Program-made: the position numbers and the translations under genes
Notes under the pieces: generated by a model
The model's database searches: none
What the model saw: the letters and a program-made list of their open reading frames with translations, nothing else
What the model was told of the DNA's origin: nothing
In this document: positions 30,533-39,669 of the stretch, in pieces
Numbering within the stretch: the stretch's first letter is position 1
How the letters are laid out: every line of letters begins with the position of its first letter
NCBI RefSeq assembly: GCF_900492205.1
Contig: NZ_UEYQ01000001.1
Span: 62,001-126,000, forward strand
Length of the DNA stretch: 64,000 nucleotides
Direction of reading: 5' to 3'
From: Ciceribacter sp. T2.26MG-112.2
Lineage (GTDB): Bacteria > Pseudomonadota > Alphaproteobacteria > Rhizobiales > Rhizobiaceae

Positions 30533-31389
30533 TTGGGCCCGTCGAGGGTCAGAAGATGGCGGCGGACCTCGAACAGCATGACGCCGGTCGCAACGGCCAG
30601 ATTGAGCGAATCGGCGCGTCCGACCTGCGGAATCCGAGCCAGCGCATCGGCGGCAGCGGCCAGATCATCCGGCAGGCCGGATTGCTCGTTGCCCATCATC
30701 AGCACGACCGGTTTGCTGCGGTAGTCGATGGTGCGATAGTCGACCGCGCCGGCAAGATGGGTCGCGACAAGACGCGCGCCACACTCCTTCTTCCAGCGCA
30801 GGAAGTCGGCGGGCGTCGTCTTGACCAGCGGCACGGCGAAGAGCGAGCCCATCGTGGCGCGCACGGTCTCCATCGAAAACGGGTCGGTGCAGTCGCCCAC
30901 CAGGATTACGCCCGAGGCGCCGGCCGCATCGGCGGTACGGATGATGGTGCCGAGATTGCCGGGATCGCGGACGCGGTCGAGCGCCACCCAGGTCTCCGAT
31001 CCTGAAGGGCGGACATCCTTCAGCGCATTCCAGCGCTGTTCGAAGACGCCGGCGACCATCTGTGGATTTTCCCGCCGGGTGACCGACGCCATGACCTTCT
31101 CGCTGACCTCGAGCACCAGGCCGCCTGCGGCGACGGTGCGGGCGGCGACCTTTTCGACCAGGGGCTTGCCCTTGGCACCCTTGGAATAGATCAGCGTGCG
31201 GATCGTCCAGCCGAGATCAAGCGCGTCGATGACCAGCTTCAGGCCTTCCGCCATGAAGCTCTTGGTCTCGTCGCGTGTCTTCTTCAAGGACAGCGCCTTG
31301 ATGTCCTTGATGATCGGGTTGGCGAGGCTGGTGATTTCCTTGACCTGGCCGACCCGACGGGGGCCGTCATTCCTGTATTCTTCGTTCAT
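30529..31389 (-). CDS. SpoU/TrmH-family 23S rRNA or tRNA 2'-O-ribose methyltransferase
   Basis: A 286-residue SPOUT enzyme. The N-terminal substrate-binding domain ([29 protein letters not shown]) resembles RlmB-type proteins. The C-terminal trefoil-knot domain has the SpoU motifs: [32 protein letters not shown] and [23 protein letters not shown]. It methylates a ribose 2'-OH in structured RNA; the target base cannot be told from sequence. It overlaps both neighbours by 4 bp, suggesting translational coupling of three genes. Confidence 0.88.
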   Translation of the reverse strand: MNEEYRNDGPRRVGQVKEITSLANPIIKDIKALSLKKTRDETKSFMAEGLKLVIDALDLGWTIRTLIYSKGAKGKPLVEKVAARTVAAGGLVLEVSEKVMASVTRRENPQMVAGVFEQRWNALKDVRPSGSETWVALDRVRDPGNLGTIIRTADAAGASGVILVGDCTDPFSMETVRATMGSLFAVPLVKTTPADFLRWKKECGARLVATHLAGAVDYRTIDYRSKPVVLMMGNEQSGLPDDLAAAADALARIPQVGRADSLNLAVATGVMLFEVRRHLLTLDGPK

Positions 31390-32525
31390 TTCGGCACCCA
31401 GCGGCTGAAAAGAGAGGTCGAGAGCGCCCGCCCCGGGGTCTTGCCGTCGAGGCCGGCCTCGCGGATCACCAGTTCGCCGGATTCAACCAGGCCGCCCTTG
31501 CCGCGCATCGTCTCGCGCATCAATTCATGGATCGAATAGAAGCTTGCGCGGATCGAATAGGCGGTGAGCACCAGGCCCAGCGCCTTGGGTGCCAGGAGTT
31601 CGCGGCAGATGTCGAGCATCAGCGGCAGATGCTCGAACAGGTGCCAGACCTCGCCATTCGGTCCCCGGCCGAATTTCGGCGGATCGGTCAGGATGATGTC
31701 GTAGCGATGGCCGCGCCGCTCCTCGCGCTGGATGAACTTCATCGCATCGTCGCAGATCCAGCGGATCGGCGCCTTGTCGAGCCGGCTCAGCGACTGGTTT
31801 TCGCGCGCCCAGCCGATCGCCTTCTTGGACGCATCGACATGGGTGACCTCGGCCCCGGCGGCGGCGGCAACCAGAGAAGCGACACCGGTATAGCCGAACA
31901 GGTTCAGGACCTTCAGCGGCCGATCTGCCGTCTCGACACGCTCCTTCATCCAGCTCCAGTGGGCGATCTGCTCAGGGAACACGCCGACGTGACGGAAGGA
32001 TGTGAAACGGCCGAGAAAATCGACGCCGAGCAGCGACAGCGGCCAGGTTTCACCGAGCGCTTCGCGGGGAAAGCGCCAGCGGCCCATGCCGTCCTCATCC
32101 GTGTCGCCGGTAAAGATCGCATCGGCCTTTTCCCAGACATGGGCCGGCAGTGCCTTGGGCCACAAGGCCTGGGCTTCCGGCCGGACGATGCGATAGGGAC
32201 CGTATTGCTCGAGCTTCTCTCCCGCGCCGCTGTCGATCAGATGGAAGTCGCCGGCGCCCTGGGATTCGAGGATCAGCGGCACGCGTTCGGCCGGGCGCTC
32301 GCCGGTGCGCACGATCAGTGTCCGCTGCGGCTCGGCCGGCGGGCGGGCACTGTCGGCCGCCACCGGCACGTCGGCCGGCTTCGGCGTACGCGCCTCCCCT
32401 TCGGAGGGCCTCACGCCGCGCGGCTTGTGGGAGACGCTCCCGTCCGCATCGCGAAGGCCAGCCTTGGCGGGCTTCGCCATGGGCTTGGACGCCTTCCCGG
32501 CCTTTCCGGCGGATGCGTTGCGCAT
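31386..32525 (-). CDS. Class I SAM-dependent rRNA methyltransferase (RlmI/RlmK-like)
   Basis: A 379-residue protein. Residues 1-75 are a Lys/Ala/Pro-rich low-complexity tail. The remainder is a class I methyltransferase with LNLFGYTGVASLVAAAAGAEVTHVDAS (SAM loop) and the catalytic-type ILTDPPKFGRGPNGE (DPPxF), as in 23S rRNA C5-cytosine methyltransferases of the RlmI group. The N-terminal PUA domain of RlmI is not obvious, so the target is uncertain. The ATG at 32525 has AAGGA about 10 bases upstream; a GTG at 32549 with AGGA and an ATG at 32597 are alternatives. It overlaps the next gene by 4 bp. Confidence 0.82.
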   Translation of the reverse strand: MRNASAGKAGKASKPMAKPAKAGLRDADGSVSHKPRGVRPSEGEARTPKPADVPVAADSARPPAEPQRTLIVRTGERPAERVPLILESQGAGDFHLIDSGAGEKLEQYGPYRIVRPEAQALWPKALPAHVWEKADAIFTGDTDEDGMGRWRFPREALGETWPLSLLGVDFLGRFTSFRHVGVFPEQIAHWSWMKERVETADRPLKVLNLFGYTGVASLVAAAAGAEVTHVDASKKAIGWARENQSLSRLDKAPIRWICDDAMKFIQREERRGHRYDIILTDPPKFGRGPNGEVWHLFEHLPLMLDICRELLAPKALGLVLTAYSIRASFYSIHELMRETMRGKGGLVESGELVIREAGLDGKTPGRALSTSLFSRWVPK

Positions 32526-32702
32526 CGGCCGGCGTTCCTTGTTCTTCACGCGATGATCCTGCTTGTCGTCCTGAAATCGAGCGAAACGCCTTAGCATCCC
32601 TGCACAGATGGGAAAAGCGCTTTCCCGCCGCCATCTTCGCGCGCCTTGCGTGCGACAGCGTCACATTTTCTGTGTCACCTTGCCAGCATCACCTGGCCAG
32701 CG

Positions 32703-33047
32703 TCACTTGGCCGGAATCTGCGGCAATCCGCTGCCGGCCAGTTGTTCGGCGCGACTCTTGTGTCGATCGGCCTCGGCCTGCCAGCGCACGACCTGGCGGG
32801 ATTCGGTGCGGGCCTTCTTGCGGTACTTGCCCTGAGCGAGCCAGGTCGCGGCAGAGCCGAGCAGAAGACCCAGAATGAGCGCGAGAAACAGGAAGACGAA
32901 GAATGGCGCGGTCAGGGACAAGAGGGCGTCGTCGGGCTTGAACGGATTGAGCGCGAGCGTCACCGCCTGCCGATTGGCGACCGACAAGACGATCAGCACG
33001 ATCGCCAGGGGCACGAAGACAACCAGACTGACGACTTTCTTGACCAT
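32703..33047 (-). CDS. lapA: LapA-domain (DUF1049) membrane protein
   Basis: A 114-residue protein with two hydrophobic helices (about 6-25 and 43-70: VFVPLAIVLIVLSVANRQAV and FFVFLFLALILGLLLGSAATWL) separated by the LALNPFKPDD loop, then a basic cytoplasmic tail with a short helix. This is the LapA/YciS topology; E. coli LapA with LapB controls LpxC turnover and lipopolysaccharide assembly. No LapB gene is nearby. It lies downstream of ihfB, its usual neighbour. Confidence 0.82.
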   Translation of the reverse strand: MVKKVVSLVVFVPLAIVLIVLSVANRQAVTLALNPFKPDDALLSLTAPFFVFLFLALILGLLLGSAATWLAQGKYRKKARTESRQVVRWQAEADRHKSRAEQLAGSGLPQIPAK

Positions 33048-33157
33048 AGCGCATTACTCCTCGACGGCCCGCCGCCACGCATCCGATCTGAGCTCGGCGG
33101 ATGCCTCCAAGTTAAGCCGCGTCGCGGGCTTTTCAAGCGCGCCGGGCTTCTGACCGA

Positions 33158-33460
33158 TTATTCGTCGCCCTCGTCCGCCATGCCGGGATTGAGCCGTTCG
33201 CGCAATTCCTTGCCGGTCTTGAAGAAGGGAACCCATTTTTCCTCGACGAAAACGGTTTCGCCGGTGCGCGGATTGCGGCCCGAGCGCGAAGGCCGGTTCT
33301 TCACCGAGAACGCGCCGAAGCCGCGCAATTCGACGCGATTGCCCGCCGCGAGCGCGTCGGTGATCTCGTCCAGAACCGCATTGACGATGTTTTCCACGTC
33401 ACGATGGTAGAGATGCGGATTACGCGCCGCGACAATCTGCACCAGTTCCGACTTGATCAC
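33158..33460 (-). CDS. ihfB: Integration host factor subunit beta
   Basis: A 100-residue HU/IHF-fold DNA-bending protein that works as a heterodimer with IhfA in recombination, replication and sigma-54 promoter activation. Signatures are [16 protein letters not shown] at the N-terminus, the flexible arm [21 protein letters not shown] and the preceding [14 protein letters not shown]. It appears to start with GTG at 33460, preceded by GGGGG at about -10; the upstream open frame to 33634 has no family similarity. RpoN, whose promoters often need IHF, is encoded at 36017. Confidence 0.93.
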   Translation of the reverse strand: MIKSELVQIVAARNPHLYHRDVENIVNAVLDEITDALAAGNRVELRGFGAFSVKNRPSRSGRNPRTGETVFVEEKWVPFFKTGKELRERLNPGMADEGDE

Positions 33461-33801
33461 GCGCGCCCCCTGAATGGTTGAGTAGACCTTGGTCGCTCCA
33501 AACGTGCCAAACCGAAAAAGCAGCGTCAAGGAACAACTTAACCGGCCCGAGGCGATCCGCTCGGCCGCCGGTAAAACACCACAATGTCGCGCGATAATCA
33601 ACCTTCGGCGGTCGTTTCGCCTCATCTTGGACATCGGAGCCAGGCAGCATGTGGTGTGCAGGCCTTGCTGTCCGGACCGGCGGCGGCCGCTTGTATTCGG
33701 TCAGGCAATTTCCATATTGGCAAGCGAATGCAATAATGCGAAATGTCAACCGGATTCCTCCCCCGCTTATCCGGGCAGGCCAACCCGAACAGGCTTCACT
33801 T
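33461..33801. other. Divergent intergenic region between ihfB and lptC
   Basis: About 340 bp must contain the ihfB promoter (leftward) and a promoter for the lptC-lptA-lptB genes (rightward). Weak open frames cross it on both strands but none looks like protein. I see no clear hairpin, repeat or regulator site. An in-frame ATG for lptC at 33736 would extend that gene leftwards. Confidence 0.5.
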
Positions 33802-34467
33802 ATGTTGAATCGCGTGGACCATGGTGCGACGACCGCTGGCGGCCGGCCAGAGGGCGATGCCTATCGCCTGGCCGTCAGCCATTCCGCCCGGGTCAAGCGC
33901 TTGAAGGTCCTTTTGCCTGTCGTCGCCTTACTCATCTCGCTCGCCTTCGTCGGCGTCTCGGTGGTCAGGGCCTATCTGCCGGAGAACCTGCAGATCGCCT
34001 CGGCGAAGATCGAGAATGGCAAGGTGGTGATGGAGAAGCCGGCGATCGCCGGGCGCAACGAAGACGGCATCAGCTATTCGATGCGGGCCGAGCGTGCGCT
34101 CCAGGACATCAAGAACCCGAACATCATCGCGCTCGAGACCATCGCCGCGGCAGTGCCGCTGAACGAGAAGATCATCGCCCGGGTCGAGGCGTTGAGCGGG
34201 GTGTTCGACCGCTCCTCCGATCTTCTCGACATGGACAAGCCCTTCACCATCAAGCTCTCGACCGGCCTCGAGGCCAGCTTCCAGTCCGCCCATCTCGACA
34301 TCAAGGGCGGCAAGATGGAGACGAGCGATCCCGTCGCCATCAAGGCAGAAGAAGCGTCGATTGTTGCGCAGTCGCTCAAGATAACGGATAAGGGACGCAT
34401 CATCACTTTTCAGGGCGCCGTTCGGGTAAACATCGAACCGTCCGCCATCCGCAAAACAGGCAATTGA
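33802..34467 (+). CDS. lptC: LPS export ABC transporter periplasmic protein LptC
   Basis: A 221-residue bitopic inner-membrane protein that passes lipopolysaccharide from LptB2FG to LptA. One transmembrane segment (about 35-57, VLLPVVALLISLAFVGVSVV) is followed by a periplasmic beta-jellyroll region with alternating polar and hydrophobic residues (LQIASAKIENGKVVMEKPAIAG, VNIEPSAIRK). I start at MLNRVDHGAT (33802) with AGG at -10; ATGs at 33736 and 33649 are open alternatives. LptA follows 14 bp later, then LptB. Confidence 0.88.
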   Translation: MLNRVDHGATTAGGRPEGDAYRLAVSHSARVKRLKVLLPVVALLISLAFVGVSVVRAYLPENLQIASAKIENGKVVMEKPAIAGRNEDGISYSMRAERALQDIKNPNIIALETIAAAVPLNEKIIARVEALSGVFDRSSDLLDMDKPFTIKLSTGLEASFQSAHLDIKGGKMETSDPVAIKAEEASIVAQSLKITDKGRIITFQGAVRVNIEPSAIRKTGN

Positions 34468-34481
34468 GAGCCGGGCCCGTC

Positions 34482-35042
34482 ATGAATTTCGAACGCCGTA
34501 CATCGTCCTTCAAGACTGGCCTCCTGGTCGCAACCGGTCTTGCCTTCCTGGCCTGCTCGCCGGCCGCGTTGGCCCAGGCGACAAAGAGCAATCTGAATGG
34601 CCTCAAGCTGTCGAACGACCAGCCGATCCAGATCGAAAGCGATGCGCTGGAGATCCGCGAGCAGGAAAAGACCGCGCTGTTTTCCGGCAATGTCAAGGTC
34701 GTGCAGGGCACGACGACGCTGCAGTCGGGCAACATGACCGTGCACTACCGCGGCGAGGGCACCAGCGTCACCAACGGCAATGCCGACATCGAGAAGATCG
34801 ACGTCACCGACAAGGTGTTCCTGTCTTCCGGAACGCAGCAGGCGACGGCGGACAAGGGCACCTTCAATCTCGACGCCCAGGTCTTCGTGCTGGAAGGCGA
34901 CCGGGTGGTGCTGTCGGAAGGCCAGAACGTCTTCGTCGGCTGCAAGCTGACGGTGCAGATGAATTCGGGAGAAGCGAAGCTCGACAGCTGTGGCGGCCGC
35001 GTGCAGATCCAGCTCGATCCCAAGTCCCAGAAGAAGAACTAG
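34482..35042 (+). CDS. lptA: Lipopolysaccharide transport periplasmic protein LptA
   Basis: A 186-residue periplasmic protein forming the beta-jellyroll bridge for lipopolysaccharide between LptC and LptD. It has a signal peptide (FKTGLLVATGLAFLACSPAALAQA) and then an OstA-like domain (QPIQIESDALEIREQEKTALFSGNVKVVQGTTTL). It begins 14 bp after lptC and ends 13 bp before lptB. Confidence 0.93.
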   Translation: MNFERRTSSFKTGLLVATGLAFLACSPAALAQATKSNLNGLKLSNDQPIQIESDALEIREQEKTALFSGNVKVVQGTTTLQSGNMTVHYRGEGTSVTNGNADIEKIDVTDKVFLSSGTQQATADKGTFNLDAQVFVLEGDRVVLSEGQNVFVGCKLTVQMNSGEAKLDSCGGRVQIQLDPKSQKKN

Positions 35043-35055
35043 TATCGGCCACAAC

Positions 35056-35868
35056 GTGAAAATTCCCGTCGTCTCAGACCTGATCGGCGCCAATCGCGCG
35101 CCGCAGCCCAATCCTGCGGAAGTGCGTCTCGACAAGACGCGCTATGAGGGGACGCTGATCGCCCACGGTCTGACGAAAAGCTACAATACCCGTCGCGTGG
35201 TCAACGGCGTATCGCTGGTCGTGCGCCGCGGCGAAGCCGTCGGCCTGCTCGGCCCGAACGGTGCCGGCAAGACGACCTGTTTCTACATGATCACCGGCCT
35301 CGTGCCGGTCGATGCCGGCACGATCGCCATCAACGGCAACGAAGTCACCGGCATGCCGATGTATCGGCGCGCGCGCCTCGGCGTCGGCTACCTGCCGCAG
35401 GAAGCCTCGATCTTTCGCGGCCTGACGGTCGAGGACAACATCCGGGCGGTGCTCGAACTTCACGAGAGCGACGGCAAGAAGCGCGATGCCAAGCTCGACG
35501 AACTGCTACACGAATTCCACATCGAGAAATTGCGCAAGTCTCCGGCGGTGGCGCTGTCAGGTGGTGAACGCCGGCGGCTCGAAATCGCCCGGGCACTGGC
35601 CACCGATCCGACCTTCATGCTGCTCGACGAGCCGTTTGCCGGCGTCGATCCGATTTCGGTATCCGACATTCAGAACCTCGTCCGCCACCTGACGGCGCGC
35701 GGCATCGGCGTGCTGATCACCGATCACAATGTCCGCGAAACGCTCGGACTGATCGACCGCGCCTACATCATCCACGCCGGCGAGGTGCTGACGCACGGGC
35801 GGGCCAACGACATCGTCAACAACCCGGATGTGCGCCGTCTCTACCTCGGCGACAAGTTCAGCCTCTGA
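35056..35868 (+). CDS. lptB: LPS export ABC transporter ATP-binding protein LptB
   Basis: A 270-residue ABC ATPase powering lipopolysaccharide extraction with LptFG. Walker A is GLLGPNGAGKTTCFYMI, the signature motif is ALSGGERRRLEIARAL, Walker B is FMLLDEPFAGVDP, and the switch histidine is in VLITDHNVRETL. I infer a GTG start at 35056 (VKIPVVSDLIG), though its ribosome binding site is weak; the frame runs back to 34990 inside lptA. The order lptC-lptA-lptB-rpoN is widely conserved in proteobacteria. Confidence 0.94.
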   Translation: MKIPVVSDLIGANRAPQPNPAEVRLDKTRYEGTLIAHGLTKSYNTRRVVNGVSLVVRRGEAVGLLGPNGAGKTTCFYMITGLVPVDAGTIAINGNEVTGMPMYRRARLGVGYLPQEASIFRGLTVEDNIRAVLELHESDGKKRDAKLDELLHEFHIEKLRKSPAVALSGGERRRLEIARALATDPTFMLLDEPFAGVDPISVSDIQNLVRHLTARGIGVLITDHNVRETLGLIDRAYIIHAGEVLTHGRANDIVNNPDVRRLYLGDKFSL

Positions 35869-35962
35869 CCCCTACTTAAGAAATACGCCGGCACCCCACG
35901 GTTCGGCTTGACCAAACCTCGCAAAAAAGCAATTTTTGGGCCAAGTGGATTACAACGGAAAG

Positions 35963-35982
35963 TCCCGCGCCACAGAGCGGGA
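35963..35982 (+). repeat. Short hairpin between lptB and rpoN
   Basis: TCCCGC and GCGGGA form a 6 bp stem with an 8-base loop followed by only a few Ts. It could be a weak attenuator after lptB. It is too weak to be called a full terminator. Confidence 0.35.
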
Positions 35983-36016
35983 TTTCAAGGCTGTATAGGG
36001 GAGTTTCGCGTCCGCC

Positions 36017-37588
36017 ATGGCGTTGTCGGCAAACCTGTTCCTGCGCCAGAACCAGTCGCTGGTGATGACACCGCAACTGATGCAATCCATCCAGTTGCTG
36101 CAGATGACTCATCTCGAACTGATGAATTTCATCGCGCAGGAGGTGGAAAAGAACCCTTTGCTCGAAATGGCGGCGGAGGGTGGCGAACAATTGGGCGAGC
36201 CGCGGACCGGCGGCAATGACGACGCTCCTTCAGCCAACCAGCACGAGAACAGCGCGAGCGACGAGCACGCCGAGCCAAGTCCCTCTCTCGACAGCGAATG
36301 GTACGAACCCGGGCATGGCGACAGGCTCGATGACCGTCTTGATGCCAATTTCGAAACGGCGCTTTCCGACGAGGGAACGGCGACGCGCGCCGATGCGCCG
36401 GAATTGCTCGGCCAATGGAAATCCATGCCCGGCGGCGGATCGGGCGAAGGGGAAGGCTATGACCTCGATGATTTCGTCGCCGGCCAGATCAGCATCCGCG
36501 ACCACCTCAATCAGCAAATTCCCTTTGCGCTGTCCAAGCCCGGCGATCGGCTGATTGCCGCGATCCTCATGGATCATCTCGACGAAGCCGGCTATCTGCG
36601 CGCCGATATCGACGAGATAGCCGCGCGGCTCGGCGAAACGGCAGAACATTTGTCGACCGTCCTGGAAACGCTCCAGGATCTTGATCCGCCCGGCATATTT
36701 GCCCGCTCGCTCAGCGAGTGCCTCTCCATCCAGCTGAAACAACGCAATCGCCTCGATCCGGCGATGAAGTCGCTGGTCGACAATCTCGAACTGCTCGGCA
36801 AACGCGATTTCTCCAGCCTCAAGAGGCTCTGCGGTGTGGATGAGGAGGATCTCATCGACATGCTGGCCGAGATCCGCAAGCTCAACCCGAAGCCGGGCAG
36901 CGGCTTCGAGAACAGCATCCTTGAATCGGTGATTCCCGACATCGTCGTGCGCCCGGCGTCGGACGGCAGCTGGCGTGTCGAACTCAATCCGGACGCCCTG
37001 CCCCGCGTGCTGATCAACCAGAATTATGTGACGGCCGTCGGCAAGGGCAGCAAGGCCTCCGACAAGGACCAGGCTTTCCTGTCGGAATGCCTGCAGAACG
37101 CAAACTGGTTGACGCGGAGCCTGGACCAGCGGGCCCGCACGATCGTCAAGGTGGCGAGCGAGATCGTCCGCCAGCAGGACGCCTTCCTGCTTCACGGCGT
37201 CGACCAGTTGCGGCCGCTCAACCTCAAGACGGTCGCCGACGCGATCAAGATGCACGAATCGACGGTCAGCCGGGTGACGTCGAACAAATACATGCTGACG
37301 CCGCGCGGGCTGTTCGAGCTCAAATACTTCTTCAGCGTTTCGATCGGCTCGGCGGAGGGCGGCGACAATCATTCGGCCGAGGCGGTGCGCCATCGCATCC
37401 GCGCGATGATCGCCCAGGAAAGCTGCGATGCCGTGCTGTCGGACGACGATATCGTGCACACGCTGAAATCCTCCGGGGTGGATCTGGCGCGCCGCACCGT
37501 GGCGAAATATCGCGAGGCGATGAATATTCCGTCCTCGGTCCAGCGTCGCCGCGAGAAGCGCGCGATCGCCAAGGTCGCGGCAATTTAG
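36017..37588 (+). CDS. rpoN: RNA polymerase sigma-54 factor RpoN
   Basis: A 523-residue sigma-54. Region I is the glutamine-rich activator-interaction domain (MALSANLFLRQNQSLVMTPQLMQSIQLLQM). An acidic, poorly conserved region II follows (about 55-140). The core-binding and DNA-binding region III ends with the RpoN box ARRTVAKYRE near residue 500. It directs transcription of nitrogen assimilation, nitrogen fixation and dicarboxylate transport genes, with enhancer-binding activators. It is followed by hpf and ptsN, the classic rpoN cluster. Confidence 0.97.
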   Translation: MALSANLFLRQNQSLVMTPQLMQSIQLLQMTHLELMNFIAQEVEKNPLLEMAAEGGEQLGEPRTGGNDDAPSANQHENSASDEHAEPSPSLDSEWYEPGHGDRLDDRLDANFETALSDEGTATRADAPELLGQWKSMPGGGSGEGEGYDLDDFVAGQISIRDHLNQQIPFALSKPGDRLIAAILMDHLDEAGYLRADIDEIAARLGETAEHLSTVLETLQDLDPPGIFARSLSECLSIQLKQRNRLDPAMKSLVDNLELLGKRDFSSLKRLCGVDEEDLIDMLAEIRKLNPKPGSGFENSILESVIPDIVVRPASDGSWRVELNPDALPRVLINQNYVTAVGKGSKASDKDQAFLSECLQNANWLTRSLDQRARTIVKVASEIVRQQDAFLLHGVDQLRPLNLKTVADAIKMHESTVSRVTSNKYMLTPRGLFELKYFFSVSIGSAEGGDNHSAEAVRHRIRAMIAQESCDAVLSDDDIVHTLKSSGVDLARRTVAKYREAMNIPSSVQRRREKRAIAKVAAI

Positions 37589-37632
37589 GATTGCGAAATC
37601 ACCGCCCAGGTTGAGGAAAGGTTAAGAAGGCG

Positions 37633-37661
37633 TTGACTTTTACAGGTGGCAGGGCTAGAAG
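37633..37661 (+). promoter_or_regulatory. Candidate promoter of hpf-ptsN
   Basis: TTGACT (37633-37638) and TAGAAG (37656-37661) are spaced by 17 bases in the 231 bp gap between rpoN and hpf. The -35 matches the rhizobial TTGAC consensus; the -10 is weaker. Confidence 0.45.
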
Positions 37662-37819
37662 CCCGCCCCGATCGACAGAGGTTCAGACGTTCCGACTTAT
37701 CCCCAAATCTACGCTCGGCACACAGGAAACGAACCGACATTAGCGCTTGAAAAGCTTGGATGCGGAAGGGGCTTGGCGTAAGCTGATCGATGCCAACCAA
37801 TGATAAGAAGGGAAACGCC

Positions 37820-38404
37820 ATGAGTGTTCGTGTATCCGGCAAACATATGGAAATCGGCGATGCTTTCCGGCAGAAGATCGGTGAGCGGGTCGAAGACGCC
37901 GTCACGAAGTACTTCGACGGAGGCTATTCGGGCCAGGTTACCGTGACGAAGTCGGCAGCGGCCGCAGCGCCGTTCGTCGCCGATTGCATGGTGCACCTCG
38001 ACGCTGGTGCCAACCTGCAGGCCACCGGCTCGGCCAACGACCCGCAGATCGCCTTTGACATTGCCGCGGACCGCATCGAGAAACGCCTGCGCCGTTACAA
38101 GCGCAAGCTCAAGGACCACCATCCGAACAACCAGGCGAGCCCGGCTGTCGAGATCGCCTACACGGTCATGGATGCGGTTCCGGACGAACACGACGAAGTG
38201 CCGGAGGACTACGCGCCGACGATCGTTGCCGAAAGCACCAAGAAGCTGCGCACGATGTCGGTTGCCAATGCCGTCATGGCACTCGACATGACGGATGAGC
38301 CGATCCTGTTGTTCCGCACGCCGGGCACGCAGGAAGTGAACATCGTCTACCGCCGTCACGACGGCAATATCGGATGGATTGATCCCGCCAACATCAGGGG
38401 CTGA
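37820..38404 (+). CDS. hpf: Ribosome hibernation-promoting factor, long form
   Basis: A 194-residue protein. The N-terminal domain (about 1-105) is the S30AE/YfiA fold that binds the 30S decoding centre (MSVRVSGKHMEIGDAFRQKIGERVEDAVTK). A linker leads to the C-terminal dimerisation domain (about 135-190, MSVANAVMALDMTDEPILLFRTPGTQEVNIVYRRHDGNIGWIDP), which brings ribosomes into 100S dimers in the long-form family. GAAGGG precedes the ATG; an ATG at 37790 is a less likely start. It lies between rpoN and ptsN. Confidence 0.94.
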   Translation: MSVRVSGKHMEIGDAFRQKIGERVEDAVTKYFDGGYSGQVTVTKSAAAAAPFVADCMVHLDAGANLQATGSANDPQIAFDIAADRIEKRLRRYKRKLKDHHPNNQASPAVEIAYTVMDAVPDEHDEVPEDYAPTIVAESTKKLRTMSVANAVMALDMTDEPILLFRTPGTQEVNIVYRRHDGNIGWIDPANIRG

Positions 38405-38476
38405 CCAGCCCCACGGCAAGCGGCGGTTCGCCGCCGCCTGCCTCATCCTTGTCTCGGCGGCATGAAGGATTTTGAA

Positions 38477-38941
38477 ATGGCCTTGGCAGATTTGCTGCAA
38501 CAAGATGCGGTCGTTCCCGCGCTTCGGGTGAATTCCAAGAAGCAACTCCTGCAGGAACTGGCGGCCAAAGCCTCGAAACTGACAGGCATTTCCGAGCGGG
38601 AAATCTTCGACGTCATCCTGCAGCGCGAGCGGCTCGGCTCAACCGGCGTTGGAAACGGCATTGCCATTCCGCACGGCAAGCTCAGCCGCATCCATGCCAT
38701 CACCGGCATTTTCGCCCGGCTGGAAACCCCGGTCGACTTCGAGGCGCTGGACGACCAGCCGGTCGATCTGGTGTTTCTGCTGCTCGCGCCCGAAGGCGCC
38801 GGCGCCGATCACCTGAAGGCGCTGTCGCGCATCGCCCGCGTGCTGCGCGACCAGGACCTGGTGGCCAAGCTCCGCGCAACCGATTCCGCGTCCGCCATCT
38901 ATGCCTTCCTCAACGAGGAACAGGCGTCGAACGCCGCCTGA
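38477..38941 (+). CDS. ptsN: Nitrogen-PTS enzyme EIIA(Ntr)
   Basis: A 154-residue phosphocarrier of the regulatory PTS-Ntr system. His66 in GIAIPHGKL is the expected phosphorylation site. The start MALADLLQQD at 38477 has AAGGA 9-10 bases upstream; a further in-frame ATG lies at 38462. EIIA(Ntr) regulates potassium transport, carbon and nitrogen balance and exopolysaccharide in rhizobia according to its phosphorylation state. PtsP and NPr are not in the window. A strong terminator follows. Confidence 0.95.
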   Translation: MALADLLQQDAVVPALRVNSKKQLLQELAAKASKLTGISEREIFDVILQRERLGSTGVGNGIAIPHGKLSRIHAITGIFARLETPVDFEALDDQPVDLVFLLLAPEGAGADHLKALSRIARVLRDQDLVAKLRATDSASAIYAFLNEEQASNAA

Positions 38942-38961
38942 GCGCCGAAGACGACCTCATG

Positions 38962-38989
38962 AAAAAAGCGCCCGACGGGCGCTTTTTTT
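38962..38989. terminator. Bidirectional rho-independent terminator
   Basis: GCGCCC (38968-38973), a GAC loop and GGGCGC (38977-38982) are flanked by six As on the left and seven Ts on the right. It serves ptsN on the plus strand and grpE, which ends 25 bp away on the minus strand. Confidence 0.9.
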
Positions 38990-39013
38990 GTTTGAATGCA
39001 AAAGAGCCGCAGC

Positions 39014-39631
39014 TCAGCCATTCTTGACGTCCGCTGCATCGCCGTTGCCTTCGGCCTTCGGGCCGCCCTTGGCGACGCCGACCATGGCCGGGCGCAGTAC
39101 CCGGTCGCCGATCGCATAGCCGGCCTGGACCACCTGCACCACGGTATTGTTGGGCACATCGGCATTGGGGATTTCGAACATGGCCTGGTGGAAGTTCGGG
39201 TCGAACTTCTGGCCTTCCGCGTCGATCTTGCGAACGCCGTGGCGCTCGAGCGTCGAAAGCATGCCACGCTCGGTCATCTCGACCCCCTCGACCAGAGCGG
39301 AAAGCCCGGTATCAGCAGCGGCGCGGGCTTCGTCCGGAAGGGCTTCGAGGGCGCGGCGCAGATTGTCCGAGACCGACAGCATGTCACGGGCAAACGCCGT
39401 GACGGCATAGGCCTTGGCGTCTTTCAGCTCGCGCTCCGTGCGGCGACGCAGGTTGTCCATTTCCGCGGCCAGGCGCAGGAAGCGATCACGCAGTTCGGCA
39501 TTTTCCGCCCTCAGCGTCTCGATCGGGTCAACCTCCGCGTCCGTGCCGGGGGTTGCGGCGTCCTGCGCGGCATCGGCCGCGGCGGTCTCAGCCGCTGTGT
39601 CAGGGCCGTTGTTGTTGGCTTCGTCGGTCAT
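39014..39631 (-). CDS. grpE: Nucleotide exchange factor GrpE
   Basis: A 205-residue co-chaperone that releases ADP from DnaK. It has an acidic, alanine-rich N-terminal tail, a long helix (about 40-90, [33 protein letters not shown]) and the C-terminal beta domain with [15 protein letters not shown] sequence (here [13 protein letters not shown]) and [19 protein letters not shown]. It follows hrcA by 99 bp and has its own candidate promoter. DnaK and DnaJ are not in the window. Confidence 0.95.
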   Translation of the reverse strand: MTDEANNNGPDTAAETAAADAAQDAATPGTDAEVDPIETLRAENAELRDRFLRLAAEMDNLRRRTERELKDAKAYAVTAFARDMLSVSDNLRRALEALPDEARAAADTGLSALVEGVEMTERGMLSTLERHGVRKIDAEGQKFDPNFHQAMFEIPNADVPNNTVVQVVQAGYAIGDRVLRPAMVGVAKGGPKAEGNGDAADVKNG

Positions 39632-39669
39632 GACGTCCTCCGAGTGACAGTGTTTGCAATTCGTGCCCG

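Noticed and set aside
35890..36000. Sigma-54 promoter for autoregulation of rpoN
   Set aside because: A GGCAC occurs, but no TTGC at the right spacing, so the -24/-12 consensus is not met.
37622..37636. CtrA-like site overlapping the hpf promoter
   Set aside because: TTAA-N7-TTGA has one mismatch to TTAA-N7-TTAA; a single site of this quality is expected by chance and there is no reason to tie hpf to CtrA.
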